Shown here in pieces: positions 24,737-33,594 of a DNA stretch of 55,505 bases. Position 1 is the first letter of the stretch; each line of letters opens with the position of its first letter. The notes under the pieces were generated by a model. The model was given only the letters and a program-made list of their open reading frames with translations. It did no database searches and had not been told where the DNA came from. This DNA is from Clostridia bacterium (GTDB lineage: Bacteria; Bacillota; Clostridia; Oscillospirales; CAG-382), in NCBI GenBank assembly GCA_017521025.1, contig JAFXEB010000003.1:1-55505 (forward strand). Direction: 5' to 3'. Made by a program: the position numbers and the translations under genes.

Positions 24737-26638
24737 GTGACAGAAAACAAGAATCCCGAACAGAGCTCAGGTGAGCTTTTAGATTTAATAAGCCGCTATA
24801 CCAAGGTCGGCAAGGAAAGCAAAGAGAATCCTGCAACGGCGAGCAAGACATCTGCCGAGGGTGGTAACAGCACCAAAAACGCAGGAGCCAAGCCTTCCTC
24901 CCCTGCAGACAGTGAGGTTAAGGTCTTTACGGGCGTGAGCGGTCAAGGTGGCAAAAAAGCTAAGCCTGCCGCTGATCCCGTGGGCAGTGAGCCTACCCGT
25001 GTTTCCAACATACCCGTGGGTAAGTCTGCCGAGTCAGAGGGGATAAGCTCCCCTCCGTTGCCTCATATCACGGTGACAGAGGCTACGGAGGAGCACTATA
25101 CCGACCAAAGCGAGGAGTCGGGCAGTACCTCTCGCAGTGCGCCCGAGGGCGGTCATTTCACTGATGATGGCGGCAACTCCGTAGAAGACCCTATGGGTGC
25201 GGAGGAGATGTACGGCGATCTGCATTTTACAGGCAGTGAGAGCGCAGATGTAAAGGCGGCGGCAAGGGCAAGAGCAAAAAAGGCGTACAAGCGTGCAAAG
25301 CGCCGCAACAGAGAAAAGCGCCCTCACGGCAGTCTTACCGTGAGCCTTATAAAGGCGTTTGCGTATACGGCAGTCGTTTTCCTGCTTTCCTTTTTTGCAG
25401 CCTTCGGCTTTTCCGACCTTTGGCCGGGCATCATCCCTATGGCAAACGATATGTTTGCCTTTGTTAAGAGCGATACCGAGATAGGCGTTACTCTTGAGGA
25501 GGGAATGACCACGGCAGAGGTTGCCACCCTGCTTGAGAACAACGGCGTTATCGACGAGCAAAAGGTGTTCAAGTTTTACGTTAAGTTCAGGTATATGGAC
25601 AGCGAGGAGCTGGACGGTGAGGACGATCTGATAGGCTCCGTGCTGGACATAGCCAGCGATTTCGTAAAAACTATGTTTTTCGGCGAGGAGATACCCGAGG
25701 ACAAGGATGTAGAGTACCTGCCCGGCAACTATACTCTGAGCCCGTCGATGAACTATGACCAGATAATATCCACGCTTACCACCGTGCCCTATGTGAGGGA
25801 GGAGGTAACCGTTACCGTCCCCGAGGGCTATACCGTGGATCAGATAATAGACCTGCTTTGCCAGAACGGTATAGGCAGACGTGAGAACTATGTATACGCC
25901 ATAAACCACTATCCTTACAAGCACGAGTTTGTAAAGCTGCTTGATGAGCAGGGCTATGACGAAAGGCGTATATACAGGCTTGAGGGCTATCTGTACCCCG
26001 ATACCTATATCTTTTATAAGGACTATGACGAGGTAGACGTTATCAATAAAATGCTCAACTCCTTCTCCGCAAGGGTTTGGAGTGAGTATTACACTACCTA
26101 CAAGCCCGTTTGCGAGGAGCTTGGCTTTACCTTTGATGAGATGGTGACCTTTGCCTCCATAGTGCAGGCGGAGGGTAAGGATTTTGCCGACTTTGAGTGT
26201 ATCTCTCAGGTGTTTCATAACCGCTTTGATTCTGCCGATTTCGATAAGATGGAGTCCTGTGCTACAATCCAGTATGTGATGGAGATAGAAAGGCTCAGGA
26301 AGCAGCGGGAGGAGGGCATCTACGAGGACAGAGTGGACGTGCTCGGAGCCGAGCACCTTGCCATAGATACCCCTTATAACACCTATATGTATGCAGGGCT
26401 CCCCGTAGGCGCAATTTGCAACCCCGGTCTTGACGCATTCGATGCCGCTCTGTATCCGGATATGGCGGCAGAGGTCAAGGAGGAGTTCAAGCTTACCAAG
26501 GCTTATTATTTCAATTCTGACCTTGCGGGCAACGTGTACTATGCCCAGACCCCCTATCAGCACAGCCTTAATCAACAGAAGGCGGAGAAGGTCAACCAGC
26601 AGATAGCCAACGGTACGTATGTGGGGGACGAGGAATGA
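24737..26638 (+). CDS. mltG: MltG, endolytic peptidoglycan transglycosylase
   Basis: This 633-residue protein has a long, disordered Ser/Thr/Glu-rich cytoplasmic N-terminus (about 1-200) ending in a basic AKKAYKRAKRRNREKR patch. One membrane segment (about 205-230), a LysM-like region (GVTLEEGMTTAEVATLLENN) and the YceG/MltG catalytic domain follow. The catalytic Glu lies in ASIVQAEGKDF (Glu479), and the C-terminal YNTYMYAGLPVGAICNPG is diagnostic. MltG cuts nascent glycan strands and helps set their length. The disordered N-terminus is unusually long for the family. GTG start with GGAGG upstream. It overlaps the U32 gene by 4 nt. Confidence 0.93.
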   Translation: MTENKNPEQSSGELLDLISRYTKVGKESKENPATASKTSAEGGNSTKNAGAKPSSPADSEVKVFTGVSGQGGKKAKPAADPVGSEPTRVSNIPVGKSAESEGISSPPLPHITVTEATEEHYTDQSEESGSTSRSAPEGGHFTDDGGNSVEDPMGAEEMYGDLHFTGSESADVKAAARARAKKAYKRAKRRNREKRPHGSLTVSLIKAFAYTAVVFLLSFFAAFGFSDLWPGIIPMANDMFAFVKSDTEIGVTLEEGMTTAEVATLLENNGVIDEQKVFKFYVKFRYMDSEELDGEDDLIGSVLDIASDFVKTMFFGEEIPEDKDVEYLPGNYTLSPSMNYDQIISTLTTVPYVREEVTVTVPEGYTVDQIIDLLCQNGIGRRENYVYAINHYPYKHEFVKLLDEQGYDERRIYRLEGYLYPDTYIFYKDYDEVDVINKMLNSFSARVWSEYYTTYKPVCEELGFTFDEMVTFASIVQAEGKDFADFECISQVFHNRFDSADFDKMESCATIQYVMEIERLRKQREEGIYEDRVDVLGAEHLAIDTPYNTYMYAGLPVGAICNPGLDAFDAALYPDMAAEVKEEFKLTKAYYFNSDLAGNVYYAQTPYQHSLNQQKAEKVNQQIANGTYVGDEE

Positions 26639-27858
26639 GAAGGTGCGAGATACTGTCCCCTGCGGGCAATCTTGAAAAACTGAAATTTGCCGTGGTTTAC
26701 GGTGCGGATGCGGTATATCTGGCTCTAAACCGCTTCGGTATGCGTGCGTCGGCAGATAACTTTACGGTGGAGGAGCTAAAGGAGGGGCTTGAGTTTGCCC
26801 ACGCCCACGGCACAAGAGTGTACTGCACTCTTAACACCATGCCCAGAGACCACGAGCTTAATGCTCTGGATGAGCTGCTTGACAGCATAGCCGACTGCCT
26901 GCCCGACGCCTTCATTGTAAGCGACCCCGGCGTTATAGCTACAGTAAGGGCACGTTTCCCTCAGGCAGAGCTGCATCTTTCCACTCAGTGCTCTACGGTT
27001 AACAGCCGTGCCTGCCGTTTCTGGTATGAGCAGATGGGTATTAAGCGTATAGTGCTGGCAAGAGAGCTTACAATAAAAGAGATAAAGGCGATAAGGGCGA
27101 GCATTCCCGAGGAGATGGAGATAGAGTGCTTCGTGCACGGAGCTATGTGCATATCCTATTCGGGCAGATGTCTGCTTTCCAACTATATAACGGGGCGTGA
27201 CGCCAACCGAGGTATGTGTGCCCAGCCCTGTAGGTGGGAGTATACCCTCTCCGACATGCGTGACGGCATTCCCTTCGCCGCTGTGAAAGAGGACGAGGGC
27301 GGCACCTACGCCTTTTCCTCCAAGGACCTGTGTATGGTAGAGCATATAAAGGAGCTTGCTGAGGCAGGGGTGGACAGCTTTAAGATAGAGGGTAGGATGA
27401 AGAGCGCCTACTATACCGCCGCTGTGACCAATGCCTACAGGATGGCGTATGACAGCTATCTCCGTGACCCCGAGGGATATACGGTAGACCCTATGTGGAA
27501 GGCGGAGACAGAGAGCGTCAGCCACAGAGAGTACGATACAGGCTTCTTTTTCACGCCGCCTTACCAAAGCGCAAAGGTCTGCTCTGCCAACGTCTATCTT
27601 AATGACCGTGCGTATCTTGCCACGGTCAGCGACTATGACGAGGCTACGGGACTTGCTAAATGTATTCAGCGCAACAAATTCTGCACAGGTGACAGGGTGC
27701 AGATACTGAGTCCGGGTACGGGTGGCAGAGACGCCGTTATAGAAAAGATATTTAACGAGGATATGGAAGAGATAGAGAGCGTGCCTCATCCTAAGCAGGT
27801 GTTCTATTTACCTCTTAAAGGTGCTAAGAAATGGGATATAATAAGGTGCGGTGAATAA
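26635..27858 (+). CDS. U32 peptidase-family protein (TrhP/YrrO-like)
   Basis: This 407-residue protein has the U32 signature with conserved cysteines: ECFVHGAMCISYSGRC, then RGMCAQPCRWEY. The N-terminal SPAGNLEKLKFAVVYGADAVY motif is typical. Family members once called collagenases include TrhP, which hydroxylates U34 of certain tRNAs, and RlhA for 23S rRNA. In Bacillus subtilis the mltG homologue yrrL is followed (after yrrM) by the U32 genes yrrN and yrrO, so this context points to tRNA U34 hydroxylation. That function is inferred from family and neighbourhood. Confidence 0.88.
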   Translation: MRRCEILSPAGNLEKLKFAVVYGADAVYLALNRFGMRASADNFTVEELKEGLEFAHAHGTRVYCTLNTMPRDHELNALDELLDSIADCLPDAFIVSDPGVIATVRARFPQAELHLSTQCSTVNSRACRFWYEQMGIKRIVLARELTIKEIKAIRASIPEEMEIECFVHGAMCISYSGRCLLSNYITGRDANRGMCAQPCRWEYTLSDMRDGIPFAAVKEDEGGTYAFSSKDLCMVEHIKELAEAGVDSFKIEGRMKSAYYTAAVTNAYRMAYDSYLRDPEGYTVDPMWKAETESVSHREYDTGFFFTPPYQSAKVCSANVYLNDRAYLATVSDYDEATGLAKCIQRNKFCTGDRVQILSPGTGGRDAVIEKIFNEDMEEIESVPHPKQVFYLPLKGAKKWDIIRCGE

Positions 27859-28522
27859 TTTGGATATGATAGAAAAACTTAAAAAGCGCATAACTATTAT
27901 CTGCGGCCATTACGGCGCAGGCAAGACCAACGTTGCGGTCAACTTGGCAAAGGCGGCGGCAGACAGCGGCAGAAAGGTGGCTATAGCCGACCTTGACGTG
28001 GTAAACCCCTACTTTCGCACGGCAGACAATGCGGCAGAGCTGAGGGAAAAGGGTATCCGCTGTATCGTTCCCGAGTTTGCCAACACCAATGTGGATATAC
28101 CCTCCATCCCCGCCGAGTTTCTTGCCGTCTTTGACGGGGACGCCTATTCGGTAGTGGATGTGGGCGGCGATGACGGTGCCATAGCGCTTTCCGTCTATAA
28201 GGACAGGTTTGAGCACAGCGGCTACGATATGCTGTATGTGTATAACGCCTGCCGTCCCCTGACCGCCACGGTGGAGGAGGCTATAGAGTCTCTGAGAGCT
28301 ATTGAGGATATGTCAAGGCTTAAGTTTACGGGTATAGTAAACAATACAAATCTTGGTGGAGAAACCACCGCCGCCACGGTAGAGAAGGGCAGTGCGGTCT
28401 GCAAGGCTCTCTCGGCGGCAACGGGCGTGCCTTATCTGGGCAGTGCCGTTTTCAAAGGCATAAAGGGGCTTGCAGAACAGCCCGCATTACTCATGGACAA
28501 CGCAACCAAGCAGTTGTTTTGA
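27851..28522 (+). CDS. MinD/ParA-like P-loop ATPase next to the oxidoreductase operon
   Basis: This 223-residue protein has a Walker-A loop GHYGAGKTN (19-27), the switch motif ADLDVVNPYFR and a VVDVGGDDGA segment, as in SIMIBI-class MinD/ParA-like ATPases. The signature lysine before the P-loop glycines is absent: GHYGAGKT is found instead of KGGxGKT. The GTG start overlaps the U32 stop. The next gene is the ferredoxin subunit of a 2-oxoacid oxidoreductase, 39 nt downstream, which suggests a metallocluster or maturation role. That role is inference only. Confidence 0.8.
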   Translation: MNNLDMIEKLKKRITIICGHYGAGKTNVAVNLAKAAADSGRKVAIADLDVVNPYFRTADNAAELREKGIRCIVPEFANTNVDIPSIPAEFLAVFDGDAYSVVDVGGDDGAIALSVYKDRFEHSGYDMLYVYNACRPLTATVEEAIESLRAIEDMSRLKFTGIVNNTNLGGETTAATVEKGSAVCKALSAATGVPYLGSAVFKGIKGLAEQPALLMDNATKQLF

Positions 28523-28561
28523 TATAATTTTAATTTTTATACAAAAGAAAGGAAGCTAAAA

Positions 28562-28780
28562 ATGAACAGGCTTAGCTTTAAGACAGACCTTTGTAAGGGC
28601 TGCGGTCTGTGCGTAGGTGCTTGTCCCAAGGGACTGCTTTCGCTGGACTCCTCCGCTCTTAATGCAAAGGGCTACCACCCCGTTCACATCGAAAATATGG
28701 AGCAGTGCATTGCCTGCGCTATGTGTGCTACGATGTGTCCCGACGTTATCATTACAGTAGAGAAAGGATGTGAGGAATAA
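28562..28780 (+). CDS. 2-oxoacid:ferredoxin oxidoreductase, 4Fe-4S (delta) subunit
   Basis: This 72-residue ferredoxin-like subunit has two cysteine clusters, CKGCGLCVGACPKG and CIACAMCATMCP. Each supplies ligands for a [4Fe-4S] centre, so electrons can pass from the catalytic core to soluble ferredoxin. Its strong AAAGAAAGGA ribosome binding site opens the delta-alpha-beta-gamma operon. The stop overlaps the next ATG by one base. Confidence 0.93.
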   Translation: MNRLSFKTDLCKGCGLCVGACPKGLLSLDSSALNAKGYHPVHIENMEQCIACAMCATMCPDVIITVEKGCEE

Positions 28781-29844
28781 TGGGTGAGAAAATGCTTATG
28801 AAGGGCAACGAGGTTATCGGTGAAGCCGCTATACGCTCAGGCTGCCGTTATTTCTTCGGTTACCCCATAACTCCTCAGACCGAGCTTTCCGAATACCTTG
28901 CAAAGAAAATGCCCAAGGTAGGCGGTCTTTGCCTTCAGGCAGAGAGCGAGGTCTCTGCAATAAATATGGTGCTTGGCTGTACCGCTTCGGGCGAGCGTGC
29001 CTTCACCTCCTCCTCTTCCCCCGGAATAAGCCTTAAGAGCGAGGGCGTTTCCTATATCATCGGCTCTGACCTCCCCTGCGTTATCGTAAACGTACAGCGT
29101 GGCGGCCCCGGTCTCGGCGGTATCCAGCCTGCCCAGTCCGACTATCTGCAGGCAACCAAGGCTCTCGGCCACGGTGACCAGCACTTTATCGTGCTTGCTC
29201 CCGCTTACGTTCAGGAGATCGCTACCCTTATGAGCGAGGCGTTTGACCTTGCCGACATCTACCGCACTCCCGTTATGCTTCTTGCTGACGGTGCACTCGG
29301 TCAGATGATGGAGCCGGTTGACTTTGAGGCAAAAAAGCAGAGAGAGCTTCCTGAAAAAACATGGGCATCCTGCGGTCACGGTAACAAGAGAGCGCACAAC
29401 ATTGTAAACTCCCTTTACATAGACCCCGAGGTGCTTGAGAAGACTGTCCTTGCCCGTTATGAGAGATATAAGCAGATAGAGGAGAACGAGGTTCAGTATG
29501 ACGAGTATATGACCGAGGATGCCGAGATCTGCATCGTTGCTTACGGCATCACCGCACGTATAGCAAAGACCGCTGTAAAGGCTGCAAGAGAAAAGGGTAT
29601 AAAGGCAGGTCTGTTCCGCCCCATCACCCTTTGGCCTTATCCTAAGAAGGAGCTTGCCACTCTTGCCGATAAGGTAAGCAAATTCCTCGTTGTAGAGATG
29701 AATATGGGTCAGATGGTGGATGACGTTAAGGTAGCCACCGACTGCCGTCGCCCTGTTGAGTTCTTTGGCAGAACGGGCGGCGTTATCCCCACGCCTAATG
29801 AGATACTTGCGAAGATAGAAGAAATGAACGGAGGTGCTAACTAA
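28780..29844 (+). CDS. vorB: 2-oxoacid:ferredoxin oxidoreductase, alpha subunit (VorB-like)
   Basis: This 354-residue alpha subunit contains FGYPITPQTELSEYLAKKM, LQAESEVSAINMVLGC, FTSSSSPGISLKSEG and QRGGPGLGGIQPAQSDY. This matches the VorB/KorA subunit of the pyruvate:ferredoxin oxidoreductase superfamily. With TPP bound by the beta subunit and CoA, the complex oxidatively decarboxylates a 2-oxoacid to acyl-CoA, CO2 and reduced ferredoxin. Branched-chain 2-oxoacid (VOR) versus 2-oxoglutarate (KOR) specificity cannot be read from sequence. Codon bias suggests high expression. Confidence 0.92.
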   Translation: MGEKMLMKGNEVIGEAAIRSGCRYFFGYPITPQTELSEYLAKKMPKVGGLCLQAESEVSAINMVLGCTASGERAFTSSSSPGISLKSEGVSYIIGSDLPCVIVNVQRGGPGLGGIQPAQSDYLQATKALGHGDQHFIVLAPAYVQEIATLMSEAFDLADIYRTPVMLLADGALGQMMEPVDFEAKKQRELPEKTWASCGHGNKRAHNIVNSLYIDPEVLEKTVLARYERYKQIEENEVQYDEYMTEDAEICIVAYGITARIAKTAVKAAREKGIKAGLFRPITLWPYPKKELATLADKVSKFLVVEMNMGQMVDDVKVATDCRRPVEFFGRTGGVIPTPNEILAKIEEMNGGAN

Positions 29845-30599
29845 TGGTTGTATTCGATAAACCCAAGGCTTTGACAGACGTACCCTTCCACTATTGCCCC
29901 GGCTGTACTCACGGTATAGTACACCGCCTTGTGGCAGAGGTTATTGACGAAATGGGTATAGAGGGCGAGACCGTCGGTATTGCATCCGTTGGTTGCTCCG
30001 TATTCTCCTACAACTATTTTGGCTGTGATATGATACAGGCGCCTCACGGACGTGCTCCTGCCGTTGCAACAGGCGTTAAGAGAAGCCATCCCGACAACTT
30101 CGTATTCACCTATCAGGGCGACGGCGACCTTGCTGCTATAGGCACCGCTGAGACCGTACACGTTGGCGCAAGAGGCGAGAACATTACCGTCATCTTCATC
30201 AACAACTGTATCTACGGTATGACAGGCGGTCAGATGGCGCCCACAACTCTTCTCGGTCAGGTTACCACCACCTCTCCTTACGGCAGAAAGAAGGAGATAC
30301 AGGGCAACCCCATCCGTGTATGCGAGATGGTATCCACCCTTGACGGTACCGCTTATGCTGAGCGTGTTGCCGTTGACTGTGTAAAGAACGTACGTGCCGC
30401 AAAGAAGGCTATCAGAAAGGCATTTGAGGTACAGAAGAATAAGCAGGGCTTCAGCCTTGTTGAGGTTCTTTCCACCTGCCCCACCAACTGGGGTCTCGCT
30501 CCCGATAAGGCGCTTGAATGGCTCCGTGAGAATATGATGGCGCACTATCCTCTGGGCGTATATAAGGACATAACTAAGGAGGCTGGCAACAATGAGTAA
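29844..30599 (+). CDS. 2-oxoacid:ferredoxin oxidoreductase, beta (TPP-binding) subunit
   Basis: This 251-residue subunit carries the thiamine pyrophosphate motif, from GDGDLAAIGTAETVHVGARG to FINNCIYGMTGGQMAPTT (the GDG-NN pattern), and an N-terminal HYCPGCTHGIVHRL. It makes the active site together with the alpha subunit. The start codon overlaps the alpha stop (TAATG). The C-terminus is short and lacks an extra Fe-S domain, as in KorB/VorA. Confidence 0.93.
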   Translation: MVVFDKPKALTDVPFHYCPGCTHGIVHRLVAEVIDEMGIEGETVGIASVGCSVFSYNYFGCDMIQAPHGRAPAVATGVKRSHPDNFVFTYQGDGDLAAIGTAETVHVGARGENITVIFINNCIYGMTGGQMAPTTLLGQVTTTSPYGRKKEIQGNPIRVCEMVSTLDGTAYAERVAVDCVKNVRAAKKAIRKAFEVQKNKQGFSLVEVLSTCPTNWGLAPDKALEWLRENMMAHYPLGVYKDITKEAGNNE

Positions 30600-31125
30600 T
30601 ATATTACTTGCAGGTTTCGGCGGTCAGGGTATACTTTTCGCAGGCAAGCAGATAGTTCTTGCAGGTATGCGTCAGGGCAAGCATGTAAGCTGGCTGCCCT
30701 CCTACGGACCCGAGATGCGTGGCGGCACCTGTAACTGCAGTGTTATCGTTGAGGACGAGCCCATCGGCAGCCCTCTCGTAACCGCTCCCGACGTGCTTCT
30801 CGCATTCAATACCCCCTCCTTTGATAAGTTTGAAAGCACCGTGGTAAAGGGCGGCATGCTCTTCACCGACAGCTCCCTCGTTAACAAAAAGAGCGAGCGC
30901 ACCGATATAAGCTGCTATTATATCCCTGCGACCGAGCTTGCTAACGAGAACGGTCTTACCGGTATGGCAAACGTAATAATGCTTGGCTATATCGTTAAAA
31001 AGACAGGACTCTTCACTGAGGAGTATTTCAAAGAATCTCTCAACGCAGGTATACCCGAGTCCAAGGCTCACCTTGCCGAGGTAAACAAGAAAGCGCTTGA
31101 GATAGGCTTTGGCTATGAGGGCTGA
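30592..31125 (+). CDS. 2-oxoacid:ferredoxin oxidoreductase, gamma subunit
   Basis: This 177-residue subunit begins NILLAGFGGQGILFAGK, contains SWLPSYGPEMRGGTCNCSV and DVLLAFNTPSFDKF, and matches the gamma domain of the POR/VOR/KOR family. The overlap with the beta gene is 8 nt. It closes the four-subunit operon. The ispD start lies inside its last codons, so the isoprenoid genes are probably read from the same transcript. Confidence 0.93.
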   Translation: MSNILLAGFGGQGILFAGKQIVLAGMRQGKHVSWLPSYGPEMRGGTCNCSVIVEDEPIGSPLVTAPDVLLAFNTPSFDKFESTVVKGGMLFTDSSLVNKKSERTDISCYYIPATELANENGLTGMANVIMLGYIVKKTGLFTEEYFKESLNAGIPESKAHLAEVNKKALEIGFGYEG

Positions 31126-31816
31126 TAAGCCTTTTGTAACCGCTATCATCGTGGGTGCCGGCAACGGCACCCGCATGGGCGGCAAAAACAAAGCACTGAT
31201 AAAAATAGGGGATAAAAGCGCTTTCCGTCTGGTGGCGGAGGCGTTTTTGACCTCGGTCACGGTGGATGAGATAGTAGTGGTCTGCCGTGATGAGGCTGAG
31301 ATGATGGCAGAGGTAAGCGACCTTAAAGCAAAGCCTATTCGCTATGCCCTCGGCGGCAGAACGAGGGCAGAGTCCGTTATGAACGGCATCAAGGCGGCTA
31401 AGGGAGCAAATTTTTACTGTATACACGACTGTGCCCGTCCTCTGGTAACTCCGGACATAATAGACGGCGTCGTGAGTGCCGCATTCAAAAGCGGTGCAGC
31501 TACTGCCTGCGGCCCCGTAAACGATACCATAAAATACGTGAACCGTGACAACGGCACAGTATACACCCCCGACAGAAGCTGTCTTGTGGCAGTGCAGACT
31601 CCGCAGGTGTTCGATTCCAAGGTTTATGCCATCTCCGTGGCTGTTGCGGCAAAGGACGGCTACACCTCTACGGACGATACCGCCCTTGCGGAGCATGCAG
31701 GCTTCAAGGTGGATTACATCCAATCCGAAACACCTAATTTTAAGCTGACGCGGGCAGAGGACGTATATTTGGCAAGGCTCCTATATAAGCTTTCAGAAAA
31801 GGAAGAACAGGTATGA
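31115..31816 (+). CDS. ispD: IspD, MEP cytidylyltransferase
   Basis: This 233-residue enzyme forms CDP-methylerythritol from MEP and CTP in the non-mevalonate isoprenoid pathway. Landmarks are [23 protein letters not shown] at the nucleotide site (Ala-Ala is more usual than Val-Gly here), [22 protein letters not shown] and VAVQTPQVF. The ATG at 31115 was chosen over a TTG two codons earlier. It overlaps the oxidoreductase gamma gene by 11 nt and ispF by 4 nt. Confidence 0.93.
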   Translation: MRADKPFVTAIIVGAGNGTRMGGKNKALIKIGDKSAFRLVAEAFLTSVTVDEIVVVCRDEAEMMAEVSDLKAKPIRYALGGRTRAESVMNGIKAAKGANFYCIHDCARPLVTPDIIDGVVSAAFKSGAATACGPVNDTIKYVNRDNGTVYTPDRSCLVAVQTPQVFDSKVYAISVAVAAKDGYTSTDDTALAEHAGFKVDYIQSETPNFKLTRAEDVYLARLLYKLSEKEEQV

Positions 31817-32286
31817 GAATAGGCCATGGATATGATGTACATGCCTTTGCCGAGGGCAGGAGGCTTATACTGGGCGGAGTAGATGTACCCCACACAAAAG
31901 GGCTTATGGGGCATTCTGATGCGGACGTGCTGACCCATGCAGTTTGCGACGCTTTGCTGGGTGCCGCCGCCCTTGGCGATATCGGCAAGCATTTCCCCGA
32001 TACCGACAGCACCTATAAGGGTATAAACAGCATACTGCTTCTTAAAAAAGTCTCAGACCTGCTTAATAGCCGTGGTTACCGTATAGTAAACACTGATAGC
32101 ACCGTCATAGCACAGCGTCCTAAGCTCGCCCCGTATATAGAGCAGATGCGGCAATGTCTTGCCGATGCTATGGGGGTAGATATTTCTGCGGTAAGCGTAA
32201 AGGCGACTACTGAGGAGCATCTCGGCTTTACAGGCAGGGAGGAGGGCATATCCGCCCACACCGTTTGCCTTATAGAAAAGCTTTAG
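31813..32286 (+). CDS. ispF: IspF, MEcPP synthase
   Basis: This 157-residue trimeric zinc enzyme cyclises CDP-ME-2-phosphate to MEcPP, the step two after IspD (IspE is not here). The motifs [42 protein letters not shown] and the C-terminal [14 protein letters not shown] are complete. The ATGA overlap with ispD makes an ispD-ispF pair, a common arrangement. Confidence 0.97.
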   Translation: MRIGHGYDVHAFAEGRRLILGGVDVPHTKGLMGHSDADVLTHAVCDALLGAAALGDIGKHFPDTDSTYKGINSILLLKKVSDLLNSRGYRIVNTDSTVIAQRPKLAPYIEQMRQCLADAMGVDISAVSVKATTEEHLGFTGREEGISAHTVCLIEKL

Positions 32287-32322
32287 AGGAACAGCTACAA
32301 AATAAACTTGTAAGGTAATTTC

Positions 32323-33594
32323 ATGCAAAGAAAAGACTATATCTTAAGGGAAGGCGTAAGCCTTACGGTGCTGACCACCGATAAATTTAAATCAAATCTT
32401 CTTATTGTCGAGCTGCGCTGCCCCTTGAGACAGGAAACGGCGACTCACAACTCTCTGCTGACTAATGTGCTCAGCCGCTGTTGCCGCCGCTATCCAACAC
32501 TGAGAGAGTTCAATATCGCTCTTGAGGAGCTTTATGCCGCAGACCTTGACGCCTATGTTTCTAAAACGGGCGAGGTGCAAAAGGTCTGCTTTAAGTTGTC
32601 CTGTATTGAAAATGACTATACCTATGACGGCACCGATGTGCTGGCAGGCGGTATGGCGCTCCTCGGGGCGATGATATTTGACCCACTGCTTGAGGAGGGT
32701 GCTTTTCCCTCACGCCTTGTGGAGTCGGAGAAGAAAAACTTAAAAGAAGAGATAGAGTCCATAAAGGACGATAAAAGCCGCCTTGCTCTGAACCGCTGTG
32801 TAAAGTATATGTGCGCCGACGAGGCGTATTCTGTTGCCGTGGGCGGTGACTGTGCCGTGCTTGAGACTATCAACAGCGCAGAATTGAAGGCAGCCTATGA
32901 CCGCCTTATCTCCACTGCGCCCGTCAGCATATACTTCGTGGGCAAGGACAGTCCCGAAACGGTAAGGGATTACTGTGAACGATATCTGCCCTTTACCCCC
33001 CGTGAGGCAGAGCTGTTTTATACCGACAGCTCCGTAAAGGCAGGCGGTGTCAAGCGGATAACCGAAAAGGGCGACAGCATCCAAAGCAAGCTGTGTATGG
33101 GCTTTCGCACCCATCGCACCGTTAAGGACAGCGACTACGGCGCTCTGCTTCTTGCCTGTGACGTGCTTGGCTCGCCCTCGGGCAAGCTTTTTGTAAACGT
33201 AAGGGAAAAAGCAGGGCTGTGCTACTACTGCTCTCCTTTGCTCGACGGCATAAAGGGTTTGCTGATTATTACAGCAGGTATAGACGCCGCAGACCGTGAA
33301 AGGGCAGAGAGTGCAATACTGAAAGAGATAGACGAGATAAGGCAGGGCAATATAACCGAAAACGAGCTTGAAAGCGCAAAGATATCCGCACTTACCGCCT
33401 ATAAAGAGATATATGACAGTCCCACCGCTATAATAAACTGGTACTCCACCCGTCGGGGTATGGGCTTTGAGCTGTCTCCCGAGGAGATGTCTGCACGCAT
33501 CGCCGCCGTAAGCGCTGAGGATATTGCGGCAGTTATGGGAACAGTTTGCCCCGACACCTTTTATATGCTTGGAGGAGGTGTGTGTGATGACTGA
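32323..33594 (+). CDS. yfmF: YfmF-like M16 peptidase homologue (inactive partner)
   Basis: This 423-residue M16 (insulinase/pitrilysin-like) protein lacks the HxxEH zinc motif; the equivalent N-terminal region reads TNVLSRCCRRYPTLREFN. It matches YfmF, the partner of the active YfmH. The C-terminal half keeps the M16 fold (LLACDVLGSPSGKLFVNVREKAGLCYY). In Bacillus the pair is annotated as associated with EF-P 5-aminopentanol modification; the substrate is uncertain. An AAGG ribosome binding site precedes the ATG. It overlaps yfmH by 8 nt. Confidence 0.88.
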   Translation: MQRKDYILREGVSLTVLTTDKFKSNLLIVELRCPLRQETATHNSLLTNVLSRCCRRYPTLREFNIALEELYAADLDAYVSKTGEVQKVCFKLSCIENDYTYDGTDVLAGGMALLGAMIFDPLLEEGAFPSRLVESEKKNLKEEIESIKDDKSRLALNRCVKYMCADEAYSVAVGGDCAVLETINSAELKAAYDRLISTAPVSIYFVGKDSPETVRDYCERYLPFTPREAELFYTDSSVKAGGVKRITEKGDSIQSKLCMGFRTHRTVKDSDYGALLLACDVLGSPSGKLFVNVREKAGLCYYCSPLLDGIKGLLIITAGIDAADRERAESAILKEIDEIRQGNITENELESAKISALTAYKEIYDSPTAIINWYSTRRGMGFELSPEEMSARIAAVSAEDIAAVMGTVCPDTFYMLGGGVCDD

